The position numbers and the translations under genes are program-made. Below the pieces are notes generated by a model, which saw only the letters and a list, made by a program, of their open reading frames with translations, had not been told where the DNA came from and searched no databases. From Gammaproteobacteria bacterium UBA7310 (GTDB lineage: Bacteria; Pseudomonadota; Gammaproteobacteria; Pseudomonadales; Ketobacteraceae): a stretch of 64,000 nucleotides of DNA. The stretch spans positions 18,027 to 82,026 of the forward strand of contig DKQK01000025.1 of the NCBI GenBank assembly GCA_002471665.1, read 5' to 3'. Numbering within the stretch: position 1 is the first letter of the stretch; the number at the start of each line of letters is the position of its first letter. Positions 17,003 through 25,979 of the stretch are shown one piece after another.

Positions 17003-18391
17003 TTACAGATTAGCTTCTGCGTACTCAGCCAGCAAGGAACGGGGAATCCCATTCAAGCGCAGACTACTGCTGTGCCTGAAGCCCTTGAAGCGCTCTGTCA
17101 TGTAGGTCAGGCCAGAGCTGATGGGGCTCAGGTAGGGTGTATCTATCTGAGCCAGATTCCCCAGACAGATTACCTTACTGCCCTCCCCGGCACGAGTAAT
17201 GATTGCCTTCATCTGATGGGGGGTCAGATTCTGCGACTCGTCGATCAGGATCAGGCTGCGCTGGAAGCTACGGCCCCGGATATAATTGAGTGCCTTGAAT
17301 TGAATATTGGCCTTGGACTTAACGTATTCAATGCTGCCTTGCGGGCTCTCATCCTGGATGTGTAATGCCTCAATGTTGTCCGTAATGGCACCCAGCCAGG
17401 GGTCCATTTTTTCCTCCTCGGTACCGGGGAGAAAGCCATGATCCTCAGCCAAAGGCGGCGTGGACCGGGTCACAATGATCTTGTTGTATTGCTTGTTCGC
17501 CACCGTCATCTCAATGGCTGCAGCCAGTGCCAGTATGGTCTTGCCTGAGCCTGCCGGGCCGGTAAGGTTCACCAGATGAATATCGTTGTCCAGCAATGCG
17601 TGCAGCGCCATTGCCTGATAAATATTGCGAGGCTGTAAGCCCCAGGCGGACAAATGCATGAGCGATTCACGCTTGATATGTTTAATCAGCACGTGCTCAT
17701 CGGTAACCTCCTCTATCCTGGCCAGAAACTCCTGATCGTCCAGAATGTACTGATTGAGATACAGCTGGCCTTCAAACACATCCCGCGCCAATGAATGGTA
17801 GGTCCCGTTTTCCCGCTGAATGGTATCCACATGCGACACACGATCCCAGAACGACCCCTCGAATTCGTGGTAACCGGTGGTGAGTTGCTTCACATCCGAA
17901 ATGAGCTGATCGTTATGATAATCCTCGGCATGGATACAACAACCGCGGGCCTTAAGCCGCATGTTGATATCCTTGGTGACCAGAATAAAGTTGTACTCCG
18001 GGTTTTCCAGCTGCATCTGCACAACCCGATTAATGATTTTGTTGTCATTGTTATCATTGGGCAGGCAGGCTTCCGGCGGTTCTCCGGTTTTATTCATCAT
18101 GATCGCCAGCTTACCCAGATGACTGGTGCCGTTGTCACGGGGAATCGGCACCCCTCGCTGCAGGCGTTCGGTGGGGTTATCGGCAATAACATTGTCGATC
18201 AACCGGATCGCCGAGCGGCAATCCGCCGCGATGGATTTGTGTCCGTTTTTCAGTTTATCGAGTTCTTCCAAGACCGTGATGGGGATGACAACCAGATGTT
18301 CATCAAAATTGAGAATTGAATTTGGATCATGAATTAAAACGTTGGTATCGATTACATAAGCTTTCTTGGTACTTTCTGCTGCGCTGCTCAT
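17003..18391 (-). CDS. PIN-PhoH fusion ATPase (PhoH2-like)
   Basis: A 462-residue cytosolic protein joining an N-terminal PIN nuclease-like domain (residues about 10-150, opening VIDTNVLIHDP with the first acidic residue) to a PhoH ATPase domain (about 245-460). Walker A is TGPAGSGKTILAL, Walker B is LILIDESQNLT, and KVICLGNLAQIDTPYL provides sensor residues. PhoH2 proteins of mycobacteria are reported RNA helicase/RNase enzymes; this arrangement is also common in gammaproteobacteria (YlaK type). An RNA-processing role is therefore likely but inferred. Monocistronic, with its own terminator. Confidence 0.9.
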   Translation of the reverse strand: MSSAAESTKKAYVIDTNVLIHDPNSILNFDEHLVVIPITVLEELDKLKNGHKSIAADCRSAIRLIDNVIADNPTERLQRGVPIPRDNGTSHLGKLAIMMNKTGEPPEACLPNDNNDNKIINRVVQMQLENPEYNFILVTKDINMRLKARGCCIHAEDYHNDQLISDVKQLTTGYHEFEGSFWDRVSHVDTIQRENGTYHSLARDVFEGQLYLNQYILDDQEFLARIEEVTDEHVLIKHIKRESLMHLSAWGLQPRNIYQAMALHALLDNDIHLVNLTGPAGSGKTILALAAAIEMTVANKQYNKIIVTRSTPPLAEDHGFLPGTEEEKMDPWLGAITDNIEALHIQDESPQGSIEYVKSKANIQFKALNYIRGRSFQRSLILIDESQNLTPHQMKAIITRAGEGSKVICLGNLAQIDTPYLSPISSGLTYMTERFKGFRHSSSLRLNGIPRSLLAEYAEANL

Positions 18392-18746
18392 TCGCGTTCC
18401 TCAAGAAGAATGATTAGTAGTAACCGGCTCCCAAAGCCGTGGTGCTTTCTTCTTCCTACCTCCCTTCTAAAAAATCCCGGAAATAAAATGGAAAGGTTTG
18501 AGGTCTTGAATTCCCTTGTTGTTCTCCTTGAGGATATTTGCGGAACAAGGGTTCCCGCGCTTCATGATTTCTGCTTTAATTTATCTAGAATGTAGAACAT
18601 AAATTCAATGTCAGGCAAACATTTTTTGTGCTAAGTTGTTGATTTACTTGGCAGATGCCTTTCTCTCTCTGTTGTTTTACCCCTCCCCTGTGACACTGCT
18701 ATGACCCTTTGGTTAAATCTTTGATATACCCAGTTGAGTTAAATCA

Positions 18747-18762
18747 GGTGACTTTTATCACT
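18747..18762. promoter_or_regulatory. possible CRP-like binding site
   Basis: GGTGA, six bases, then TCACT matches the GTGA-N6-TCAC core of the CRP consensus symmetrically. It lies upstream of a plausible promoter for the GGDEF/EAL gene. The flanking bases differ from full consensus, so the call is weak. Confidence 0.35.
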
Positions 18763-18770
18763 AATCGTGT

Positions 18771-18800
18771 TTGCTCATCGAACATCCAGCGCTTTATACT
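18771..18800 (+). promoter_or_regulatory. sigma-70-like promoter of the GGDEF/EAL gene
   Basis: TTGCTC (18771-18776), 18 bases, then TATACT (18795-18800). The rest of the 484-base gap between the phoH-like gene and this gene contains AT-rich sequence and a short frame (18410-18595) that I do not regard as coding. Confidence 0.5.
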
Positions 18801-18875
18801 CAACACGCGGATCAATCGGTGACAGATTCCCGCTGATTGTGTGTACCTGAACGGCTAACCCAGCGAGCCCTCCTA

Positions 18876-21020
18876 ATGACAACAAGAACGCATGGACCTA
18901 CGCACAAACTCTTGTTAATCAGTGAAAGTCAGCACGCCCTCAACGGGCTGAACGGTTTTGTGAATTCTCAAGGCTACAGCTGCATTATTGCAGACAGCTG
19001 TACTGCCGCCATCGAAACCATCAAAAGGTCGAATTTCGATCTGGTCATCCTGATGGCCAACTCGGGCCCCCAGCCCTGGCGCGATCTGCTTTACTTTATC
19101 AAAGAGCGCCGGGAGCAATTGCCTGTGATTGCGCTGAGCGATTCCAGGCATTTCGCCGAGTTCTCCAGCTTGCTGCACACACCGTCCATTTATTTGCTGA
19201 CCACCCCCTATAACCCGCTGGAGCTGGATAAAACCATCAAAGATGCCCTGGAGCAGAGACGAATCAGCTTTGAGTTCAACACGCTCCAGGAACGCATCAA
19301 ACAGTCCGAAAAGATGCACCGGTTTCTGGTCAATCACTCCCCTGATATTATTTACATCCTGAATGAACGCGGCGAAATCAACTTTATCAACGACCGTGTG
19401 GAATCATTACTGAATGTGAGCAAGGATGAACTGATCGGAAAACATTTCAGTACACTGATGAGCGATGAAGAATGTAAGCAGCATCCTTTTGTATTTAATG
19501 AGCGTCGGGCCGTTAAACGTTTGGAACAACGGGCTGAACTGCATCTGCGCAAACGCCTGGGACAGGATGTAAATGGGGCGCTCACGACACTGTCCATGCC
19601 CTTTGAAATCAGCGCCATGGGCATCTATGAAATAGAGCGACGCAGCAGCAAACCCCAGTTTCGCGGCACCTATGGTATCGCCCGGGACATTACCGATCGC
19701 AAGCAGGCGGAATCCCTGATGCGTTTTCAGGCTTACCATGACCTGCTGACCGGGCTGCCGAACCGCACCCTGTTCCGGGACAGACTGTCTCTGGCCATAT
19801 CCCACAGCAAGCGCAACGGCTCCAAGGTTGCAGTCATGTTCGTGGATCTGGATCGATTTAAGCTGATTAACGATTCCCTCGGGCATTCCATAGGGGATCA
19901 ATTAATCCAGGCGGTGGCACGGCGCATCAGCGAAAGCCTGCGTGAGGGGGACACATTATCCCGCTTTGGTGGTGATGAATTTACATTGCTCCTGCCCAAC
20001 ATTCACAGCCAGGAAGACGCATCCATCATCGCCCGCAAGATACTCAATGAACTGAAACAGCCTTTCTTTATTGAACAGCATGAACTGTACGCCAGTGGCT
20101 CCATCGGCATTGCCATGTATCCGGATCATGGCGAACAACTGGATCAACTTATCCAGAATGCCGATATTGCCATGTATTACATCAAGGCAAACGGCAAAAA
20201 CAGCTTCCGCTTTTTCAGTGAGAAAATGAACCTGGCTTACGTGGAACGGCTCAATACAGAGCAGGACCTGCGGCAATGCATTGAAGGCGAACAGCTTTTT
20301 CTTGAATACCAGCCTATTTTCAATATGCAAACCTCTGCCGTGTATGCCCTTGAAGCCTACATTCGCTGGAACCATCCCACCCGGGGTGTGCTGATTCCGG
20401 GTGATTTCCTGAACGTTGCAGAAGAAACCGGCATCATCATTGAGCTGGGGGCCTGGGTTATCAATCGCGTCTGTGCGGATCTGGAGGAATGGGCCAACCC
20501 GATTCTGACCATTGCGGTGAACTTCTCCCCCAGGCAGGTTGAAGATCCGGATTTTGAGAACATGTTAATGAGCGCGGTGAAAGCCCATAACGTATCCCCC
20601 CATCAAATTGAGCTGGAAATCACGGAGGATCTTCTGGTAGGTGATATTGCACTGATCACCACCAAACTCAAGCGCTTGAGCCGCTTGGGATTTTCCATTT
20701 CAGTGGATGATTTCGGGACCGGATACTCTTCGCTCAGCTGCCTGCACCGCCTGCCGATCAACACCATAAAGTTACACGAGTCCTTTCTCCGCCACATCAA
20801 CAATCAGTACCAAAGCGGTGACGCCTGTATTGTCAGCGCCATCAGCGCCATGGCGACCGGTCTGAACGTCAACCTGGTAGCCGAGGGTGTGGAAACCTCG
20901 CAGCAAAAAGACTATCTGATGAACCTGGGCTGTCACACCATGCAGGGGCGGCTTTTTCAGGGGCCGGTCTCCAGCCTGGAAGCCCGGCATATTGTTGTCG
21001 CCCCCGTTCTGACAGAGTAA
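18876..21020 (+). CDS. receiver-like / PAS / GGDEF / EAL protein with degenerate sites
   Basis: A 714-residue cytosolic c-di-GMP signalling protein. Order: a receiver-like domain (about 10-125), a PAS domain (about 145-270), GGDEF (about 275-440) and EAL (about 455-700). The receiver lacks the phospho-accepting Asp: the FDLVIL strand ends in Met60 where Asp is expected. The GGDEF motif (FGGDEF, about 364) is intact, so cyclase activity is possible. The EAL signature is EAY (493-495). The later KID motif is KLH with His634 replacing a metal-binding Asp, although DDFGTGYSSL, VNFSPRQ and AEGVE are kept. The EAL domain may therefore be weak or a c-di-GMP sensor. The ATG at 18876 is preferred to a TTG at 18837. 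Confidence 0.87.
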   Translation: MTTRTHGPTHKLLLISESQHALNGLNGFVNSQGYSCIIADSCTAAIETIKRSNFDLVILMANSGPQPWRDLLYFIKERREQLPVIALSDSRHFAEFSSLLHTPSIYLLTTPYNPLELDKTIKDALEQRRISFEFNTLQERIKQSEKMHRFLVNHSPDIIYILNERGEINFINDRVESLLNVSKDELIGKHFSTLMSDEECKQHPFVFNERRAVKRLEQRAELHLRKRLGQDVNGALTTLSMPFEISAMGIYEIERRSSKPQFRGTYGIARDITDRKQAESLMRFQAYHDLLTGLPNRTLFRDRLSLAISHSKRNGSKVAVMFVDLDRFKLINDSLGHSIGDQLIQAVARRISESLREGDTLSRFGGDEFTLLLPNIHSQEDASIIARKILNELKQPFFIEQHELYASGSIGIAMYPDHGEQLDQLIQNADIAMYYIKANGKNSFRFFSEKMNLAYVERLNTEQDLRQCIEGEQLFLEYQPIFNMQTSAVYALEAYIRWNHPTRGVLIPGDFLNVAEETGIIIELGAWVINRVCADLEEWANPILTIAVNFSPRQVEDPDFENMLMSAVKAHNVSPHQIELEITEDLLVGDIALITTKLKRLSRLGFSISVDDFGTGYSSLSCLHRLPINTIKLHESFLRHINNQYQSGDACIVSAISAMATGLNVNLVAEGVETSQQKDYLMNLGCHTMQGRLFQGPVSSLEARHIVVAPVLTE

Positions 21021-21116
21021 GCCACATTCACGGCCAAAATCTGATTTCGATCATACCCCATAGGACTGATATCGGGCATAGTGTGCGGATAAGATGACTT
21101 GCAGGGATTTATTACA

Positions 21117-23279
21117 ATGACAATAGCAATCCATCATACCCAGGTAGAAGACTGCGTAGATGATATTCTCAAAATCATTGGTAACGACATCCGCATCGGC
21201 TTACCCCTTGGTTTGGGAAAACCTCCGGAGCTGATCAACGCACTCTACCAGCGTGCGAAAGCGGATCCAAGTATCCGGTTGCTGATTGCCACCGCGCTCT
21301 CTCTGGAAGTTCCCGATCCCGGCACCGGTCTGCAAAAACGTTTTCTCGGCCCCTTTATGGAGCGGATTTTCGGTAACTACCCGGGGCTGGACTACATGCG
21401 TGATCTTCGTGCCGGAAAGGTGCCGGACAACATTGAGATTCATGAGTTCTTCTTTAAGTCGGGAGCCATGCTGAACAACGACCTGGCCCAGCAGAACTAC
21501 ATCAGCACAAACTACACCCATTCGGTCAGGGATCTGCTGGCACTGGATATCAATGTTATAGCCCAGCTGCTGGCGCATCGGGTGGAAGACGGTAAAGACC
21601 GCTATAGCATGAGTTGCAACCCTGAAACCACTCGCGACCTGCTACCGGCACTGCAAGCCCGAAAAAAGCAGGGTGAACCCATCCTCATCATCGGTCAGGT
21701 AAACGAAAATCTACCTTTCATGGAAAACGATGCCCTGATCGAGGAAGACTGCTTTGATATGGTGGTCAATAACAAAGCGTATTATTCAACGCTGTTCGCG
21801 CCACCCAACATGCCGGTCAGCACCATCGATCATATGATCGGCCTCTATGCCAGCACCCTGATCGCCGATGGGGGTACTCTGCAAATCGGCATTGGATCAC
21901 TGGGCGATGCGATCGTTTACGGTTGTGAAATCCGTCACCAGCAGAACGATGCCTATAATGGCGTGCTGAAGGATCTGAATATCCTGGATAAATTCGGCAA
22001 CACCATCCATAAGCTGGGTGGCACCGGCACATTTGAGCAGGGCCTGTATGGCAACAGCGAAATGTTTGTGGATGGATTCTACTATCTGATCAAGACGGAT
22101 ATTCTGCGTCGCAGGGTGTTCGATCATGAAGGCATTCAACGGCTGCTTAACGAAAGCAAGATTAACACCGATGTCTCTATTGAAACTCTGGATGCCCTGA
22201 TTGACGGGGGTTATATTCAGCCCGTCCTGACCCGCGAGGATGTCGACACCCTAGTGCACTTCGGCCTGTTCAAACCCGGTACCAAACTGGATAACGATGC
22301 CTTGGTTACCCCTCAGGGTGAGCATGTCTCGGCGGCAGTGGATCAATCACGGGATATTATCATCAGCCAGTGCCTGGGCCATAGTTTACAACACGGCCGC
22401 ATCATGCATGGGGGATTTTTCCTCGGCCCGAAATCATTCTATGACGGTTTAAAAAACCTCGATGAAGATACCCTGCGGGCCATCAACATGACCAATATCA
22501 GTTATGTCAATCAACTGTATGGCAGTGAAACGCTGAAACGACTGCAACGCAAAAAGGCACGCTTTATCAATACGGTCTTTATGGCCCATGCTTTGGGTGC
22601 TGCCACCTCTGACGGGCTGGAAAGCGGCAGAGTGGTGAGCGGCGTGGGTGGTCAGTATAATTTTGTGGCCCAGGCCCACGAGCTGGAAGACGGCCGCTCT
22701 ATTCTGATGCTGAAAAGTACCCGCGACAAAAATGGCGTTACCCAATCCAACATCGTTTGGAACTACGGTCACATTACCATTCCACGCCACCTGAGGGATG
22801 TTTACGTAACGGAATACGGCATTGCGGATGTGCGAGGCAAATGTGATAAAGAGGTGGTGGCAGCCATGCTCAACATCGCGGATTCCCGTTTCCAGCCTGA
22901 ACTCATGGCCAAAGCCAAGCAAGCCGGTAAGTTACCCGGGGATTATCAGATACCAGAGCAGTTTCGCAATAACTACCCGGAGCAGCTGGAAGCTGTATTG
23001 GCACCCTATCGCGCCAAGGGAATGTTTCCGGCGTTTCCCTGCGGCACTGATTTCACCACCGAGGAACTGGTGGTGGCCCGTTGCCTGAAAGCAATGAAAG
23101 CCAAAACCGAGAAAAAATCCACCATCGCCAAGGCGCTGATAAAAGTGCTGCAGAACCCGGCCACACCGGAGCAGCACCTGCCATACCTGGCCCGGGTACA
23201 ATTGGATAACCCCAACAACCTGGAAGACAAAATTGCTCGTGTGCTGATGATGGATGAATTGGAGCAGGTATTAAACTAG
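21117..23279 (+). CDS. acetyl-CoA hydrolase/transferase family protein, long form
   Basis: A 720-residue protein of the acetyl-CoA hydrolase / CoA-transferase family. The N-terminal half has IRIGLPLGLGKPPELINAL (CoA-transferase-like start) and GGTLQIGIGSLGDAIVYG. The C-terminal half has the block MANTVFMAHAL-like INTVFMAHALGAATSDGL, then VSGVGGQYNFVAQAHELEDGRSI and VYVTEYGIADVRGKCDKEV, typical of the family C-terminal domain. It is clearly longer than the common forms of about 500 residues, with extra sequence in the middle and at the end. Likely reactions are acetyl-CoA hydrolysis or CoA transfer between acyl groups; the acyl specificity is unknown. The ATG at 21117 has AGGGA nine bases upstream. 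It is monocistronic as far as visible. Confidence 0.8.
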   Translation: MTIAIHHTQVEDCVDDILKIIGNDIRIGLPLGLGKPPELINALYQRAKADPSIRLLIATALSLEVPDPGTGLQKRFLGPFMERIFGNYPGLDYMRDLRAGKVPDNIEIHEFFFKSGAMLNNDLAQQNYISTNYTHSVRDLLALDINVIAQLLAHRVEDGKDRYSMSCNPETTRDLLPALQARKKQGEPILIIGQVNENLPFMENDALIEEDCFDMVVNNKAYYSTLFAPPNMPVSTIDHMIGLYASTLIADGGTLQIGIGSLGDAIVYGCEIRHQQNDAYNGVLKDLNILDKFGNTIHKLGGTGTFEQGLYGNSEMFVDGFYYLIKTDILRRRVFDHEGIQRLLNESKINTDVSIETLDALIDGGYIQPVLTREDVDTLVHFGLFKPGTKLDNDALVTPQGEHVSAAVDQSRDIIISQCLGHSLQHGRIMHGGFFLGPKSFYDGLKNLDEDTLRAINMTNISYVNQLYGSETLKRLQRKKARFINTVFMAHALGAATSDGLESGRVVSGVGGQYNFVAQAHELEDGRSILMLKSTRDKNGVTQSNIVWNYGHITIPRHLRDVYVTEYGIADVRGKCDKEVVAAMLNIADSRFQPELMAKAKQAGKLPGDYQIPEQFRNNYPEQLEAVLAPYRAKGMFPAFPCGTDFTTEELVVARCLKAMKAKTEKKSTIAKALIKVLQNPATPEQHLPYLARVQLDNPNNLEDKIARVLMMDELEQVLN

Positions 23280-23299
23280 ATGCCATGGCCGGGTTTCCC

Positions 23300-24208
23300 T
23301 CAGCTGTTCTCCTCCAGTACCTGAAGATAATTCGCCCGCTCAAACGCGGATGGATCCGCAACCCGGCCATAGCTCATCAAGCCCTTGATCGCAGCCACTC
23401 CGGGGTGGTCATTATCCTCCAACCACTGTTCCAACCGGTCTCTCAGGTGACCGATTTCATCTATACCTTTCTCAAACAACACACTGCATAACTGAATCGA
23501 ATCCGCCCCCACCAACAATGCCTTTAAAGCATCATCAATTGTATGCATACCACCCGTGGCGGACAGGGACAACGCAACCTGATCCCGCAACAACCCGATC
23601 CATCGGATTCGCAGCAAGGCTTCATTGGAGTTACTTAACTGTAACGAGGGCATAACCGTCATGCTCTCAACATCTATATCCGGCAGATAGAACCGATTGA
23701 ATAGCACCGCCCCGTTGACTCCGGTGTCTTCCAGCCGCTTAACCAAATGAGCCACCGAAGAAAATTGGTGGGTAAGTTTTACTGAAATGGGAACGCCGAT
23801 CTGAGCCCGGAGCTTGTAAACCAGATCGATGTAACGCCTTTCAATCTGATCGCTGGATTCCTTTACGCTGGCTGCAATGTAATAGATGTTTAATTCTATT
23901 GCATCACAGCCGGCTTGTTCCAAACAGGCAGCATGCTCAAGCCAGCCCCCCTCCGTGATCCCGTTCAGGCTGGCAATCACCGGAATATCCAGGGCATCTT
24001 TATAGGATTTTATTTTGTCCGCATATTCATTCAGCACCGACCCCGACCGCGCCACGGATTCCTCAAACAGAGAAGGTAAAATCACCGCAGCGGCGCCCTT
24101 TTGTTGCAGCTGCTTAACGGAAGTCAATTCGGCTGTTAACGGTGAGGCGGAAGCAATAAATGGATTCGCCAGAGTTAACCCGCAATAGTCGCTGCTGAGA
24201 TCAGCCAT
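23300..24208 (-). CDS. dihydroorotate dehydrogenase-like FMN protein
   Basis: A 302-residue TIM-barrel protein of the dihydroorotate dehydrogenase-like group. It opens DYCGLTLANPFIASASPLT, the class 1 DHOD-like phosphate and flavin strand, and has IASLNGITEGGWLEHAACLEQAGCDAIELN, VPISVKLT and SLSATGGMHTIDDALKALLVGADSIQLCS (FMN phosphate site). It lacks a partner PyrK and sits last in a three-gene minus-strand run behind a ThDP enzyme and an FAD dehydrogenase, so a role outside pyrimidine synthesis is likely. The substrate is unknown. Spacing from the ThDP gene is five bases. Confidence 0.82.
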   Translation of the reverse strand: MADLSSDYCGLTLANPFIASASPLTAELTSVKQLQQKGAAAVILPSLFEESVARSGSVLNEYADKIKSYKDALDIPVIASLNGITEGGWLEHAACLEQAGCDAIELNIYYIAASVKESSDQIERRYIDLVYKLRAQIGVPISVKLTHQFSSVAHLVKRLEDTGVNGAVLFNRFYLPDIDVESMTVMPSLQLSNSNEALLRIRWIGLLRDQVALSLSATGGMHTIDDALKALLVGADSIQLCSVLFEKGIDEIGHLRDRLEQWLEDNDHPGVAAIKGLMSYGRVADPSAFERANYLQVLEENS

Positions 24209-24213
24209 GTTTA

Positions 24214-25950
24214 TTATCCTGTCACTTTGCGTACCAGTGCCCGACCAATAAAGCGAGCCTTGGTGCCGAGATTGAAACGCTTGAGGTTGGTTACCACTAT
24301 ACCTTCAGTGAACCTCGTTCGCTTGGAATAGTCAATTTTAACATCGACGATAACCGGTACATTATCGTCAGCCAGCGACCAGGCTTTACTCATTACCTGA
24401 TCCACATCAACGTTTCTCTCCAGCGCCAGAAATCGGGCGCCTGTGGCCTTGGCCACACCGGCCACATCAAGGTTCCCCAGCACTGTACAGGTCTTACGGT
24501 TATAGGGTATCTCCTGGGCCTGTGATATTTGAGACAGTTCACCATCATGAAACACAAAAAAAACAATTCCCAGATTTTGGCTGGCAGCCGTGAGAATTTC
24601 CATGCAGGTCATGGTGAATGCCCCATCCCCCACCACCGCGGCTACGTGTTTATCGGGATTAGCGAGTTTAACGCCTATGGCGGCAGGTACTGCGTATCCC
24701 ATGCAGTTAAAGTCAGTGGGTGAAATAAAGCATCCCGGCCGGTGAATCGGCATCAGCTCTGCCGCCAGAAAAGTATGATTGCCATCATCAACCACCAGTA
24801 CATCCTCATCTTCCAGGGTATTGCGCAGCCCCCTGAAAAAATGAAATGGATTGACCCTGTCCTGGCTGTCGTGCTGCAGCCACGCGGCAGCATACTCATG
24901 TTTGTCTTTCTGTATTTGTTCACGAATACCGCTGCGCAAGTTAACTGGCTCAGGCTGACGCTGTAAAACATCCCAAACTTTCTCCAGCACATAAGCGGCA
25001 TCCCCTTCAATGGCCACCTGGGCAGGGAAATTGGCATCGAACACCATTGGATTGATATCGATATGGATCAGATTCTGCGGTGGCTTGACGCCAAAACTGC
25101 CGGTGGCAATTTCGCCAAAACGGGTGCCCACCGCCAGCATACAGTCACAGTCCTTAAAGGCATTGGCGGCAGCCGGTACGGCATAGTTGCCAAACCCCAT
25201 TCCGGTGTGCAGGGGGTGGTTAGCCGGGAACGCGCTTAAACCCTGCAGCGTGGTACAGACCGGCGCATTCAGAAACTCGGCAATCTCACGCACCCAGGAC
25301 AACCCATTGCGGGCGCCCCAACCGACAAAAATACCTGGCCGTTTCGCCCTGGATAACAGATTGACCGCCTTCTCTATGGCGGCGGATTCAACCAGTTGGC
25401 TCGGACTATAATCCGGCTGATACACAGGAAGATGTTCCACCTCTCCTGAAAAAAGTTGAAGGTTCACTGGAATTTCCACAAAAACCGGGCCGGGCTCCCC
25501 CTCGTTGGCCACCCGGAATGCCTCGTATAGCGTAGGAATAATTTCTGCGTGGCTATCGACCTTCCAGGTCTGCTTGGTAATCTCGGCGAGAAAATTCTGC
25601 TGGTCCATTTCATGCAACTGATAGGTGTAAGGCACATCGGTGCGAATGCCACCGGAAATCACCAGCATGGGAATCCCATCCAGATATGCTTCGCCAATGC
25701 CTGCTGAGGCATAAGCCGCCCCTGCCGCCGGTACAATGACCAACGTACCGATGGAATCCGAGGTACGGCTGATGGCATCCGCCATAAACGCTGCCCCGGC
25801 CTCATGCGTTACCAGAACCGGCTGGATGGTCTCAGAACTGTTAAGCTCATCATACAACTCGGTGTTATGTACGCCGGGTATGCCGAAGGTATAGCGCACG
25901 CCAAGCTGTTCCAGGGCATATCGAGCCAACCAGGCTCCTGTTTTTTTCAT
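24214..25950 (-). CDS. thiamine diphosphate-dependent enzyme (acetolactate synthase-like)
   Basis: A 578-residue three-domain ThDP enzyme of the acetolactate synthase / benzoylformate decarboxylase superfamily. The N-terminal pyrimidine-binding domain has FGIPGVHNTELYD and the activating Glu in VTHEAGAAFMAD. The middle domain has RPGIFVGWGA. The C-terminal domain has the metal and diphosphate motif starting VVGDGAFTMTCMEIL. The end of that motif, usually NN, reads FHDG here. The ATG at 25950 with GGTGG upstream is chosen; a longer reading would overlap the FAD gene. No regulatory subunit gene (ilvN-like) is present, so biosynthetic acetolactate synthase is unlikely; carboligation or decarboxylation in catabolism is more likely. 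Confidence 0.83.
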   Translation of the reverse strand: MKKTGAWLARYALEQLGVRYTFGIPGVHNTELYDELNSSETIQPVLVTHEAGAAFMADAISRTSDSIGTLVIVPAAGAAYASAGIGEAYLDGIPMLVISGGIRTDVPYTYQLHEMDQQNFLAEITKQTWKVDSHAEIIPTLYEAFRVANEGEPGPVFVEIPVNLQLFSGEVEHLPVYQPDYSPSQLVESAAIEKAVNLLSRAKRPGIFVGWGARNGLSWVREIAEFLNAPVCTTLQGLSAFPANHPLHTGMGFGNYAVPAAANAFKDCDCMLAVGTRFGEIATGSFGVKPPQNLIHIDINPMVFDANFPAQVAIEGDAAYVLEKVWDVLQRQPEPVNLRSGIREQIQKDKHEYAAAWLQHDSQDRVNPFHFFRGLRNTLEDEDVLVVDDGNHTFLAAELMPIHRPGCFISPTDFNCMGYAVPAAIGVKLANPDKHVAAVVGDGAFTMTCMEILTAASQNLGIVFFVFHDGELSQISQAQEIPYNRKTCTVLGNLDVAGVAKATGARFLALERNVDVDQVMSKAWSLADDNVPVIVDVKIDYSKRTRFTEGIVVTNLKRFNLGTKARFIGRALVRKVTG

Positions 25951-25979
25951 AGTACCGCCACCTGTTTTTATTGCTGTCG

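Noticed and set aside
18410..18595. Small 61-codon frame in the spacer before the GGDEF/EAL gene
   Set aside because: No ribosome site, AT-rich non-coding look, and no recognisable product.
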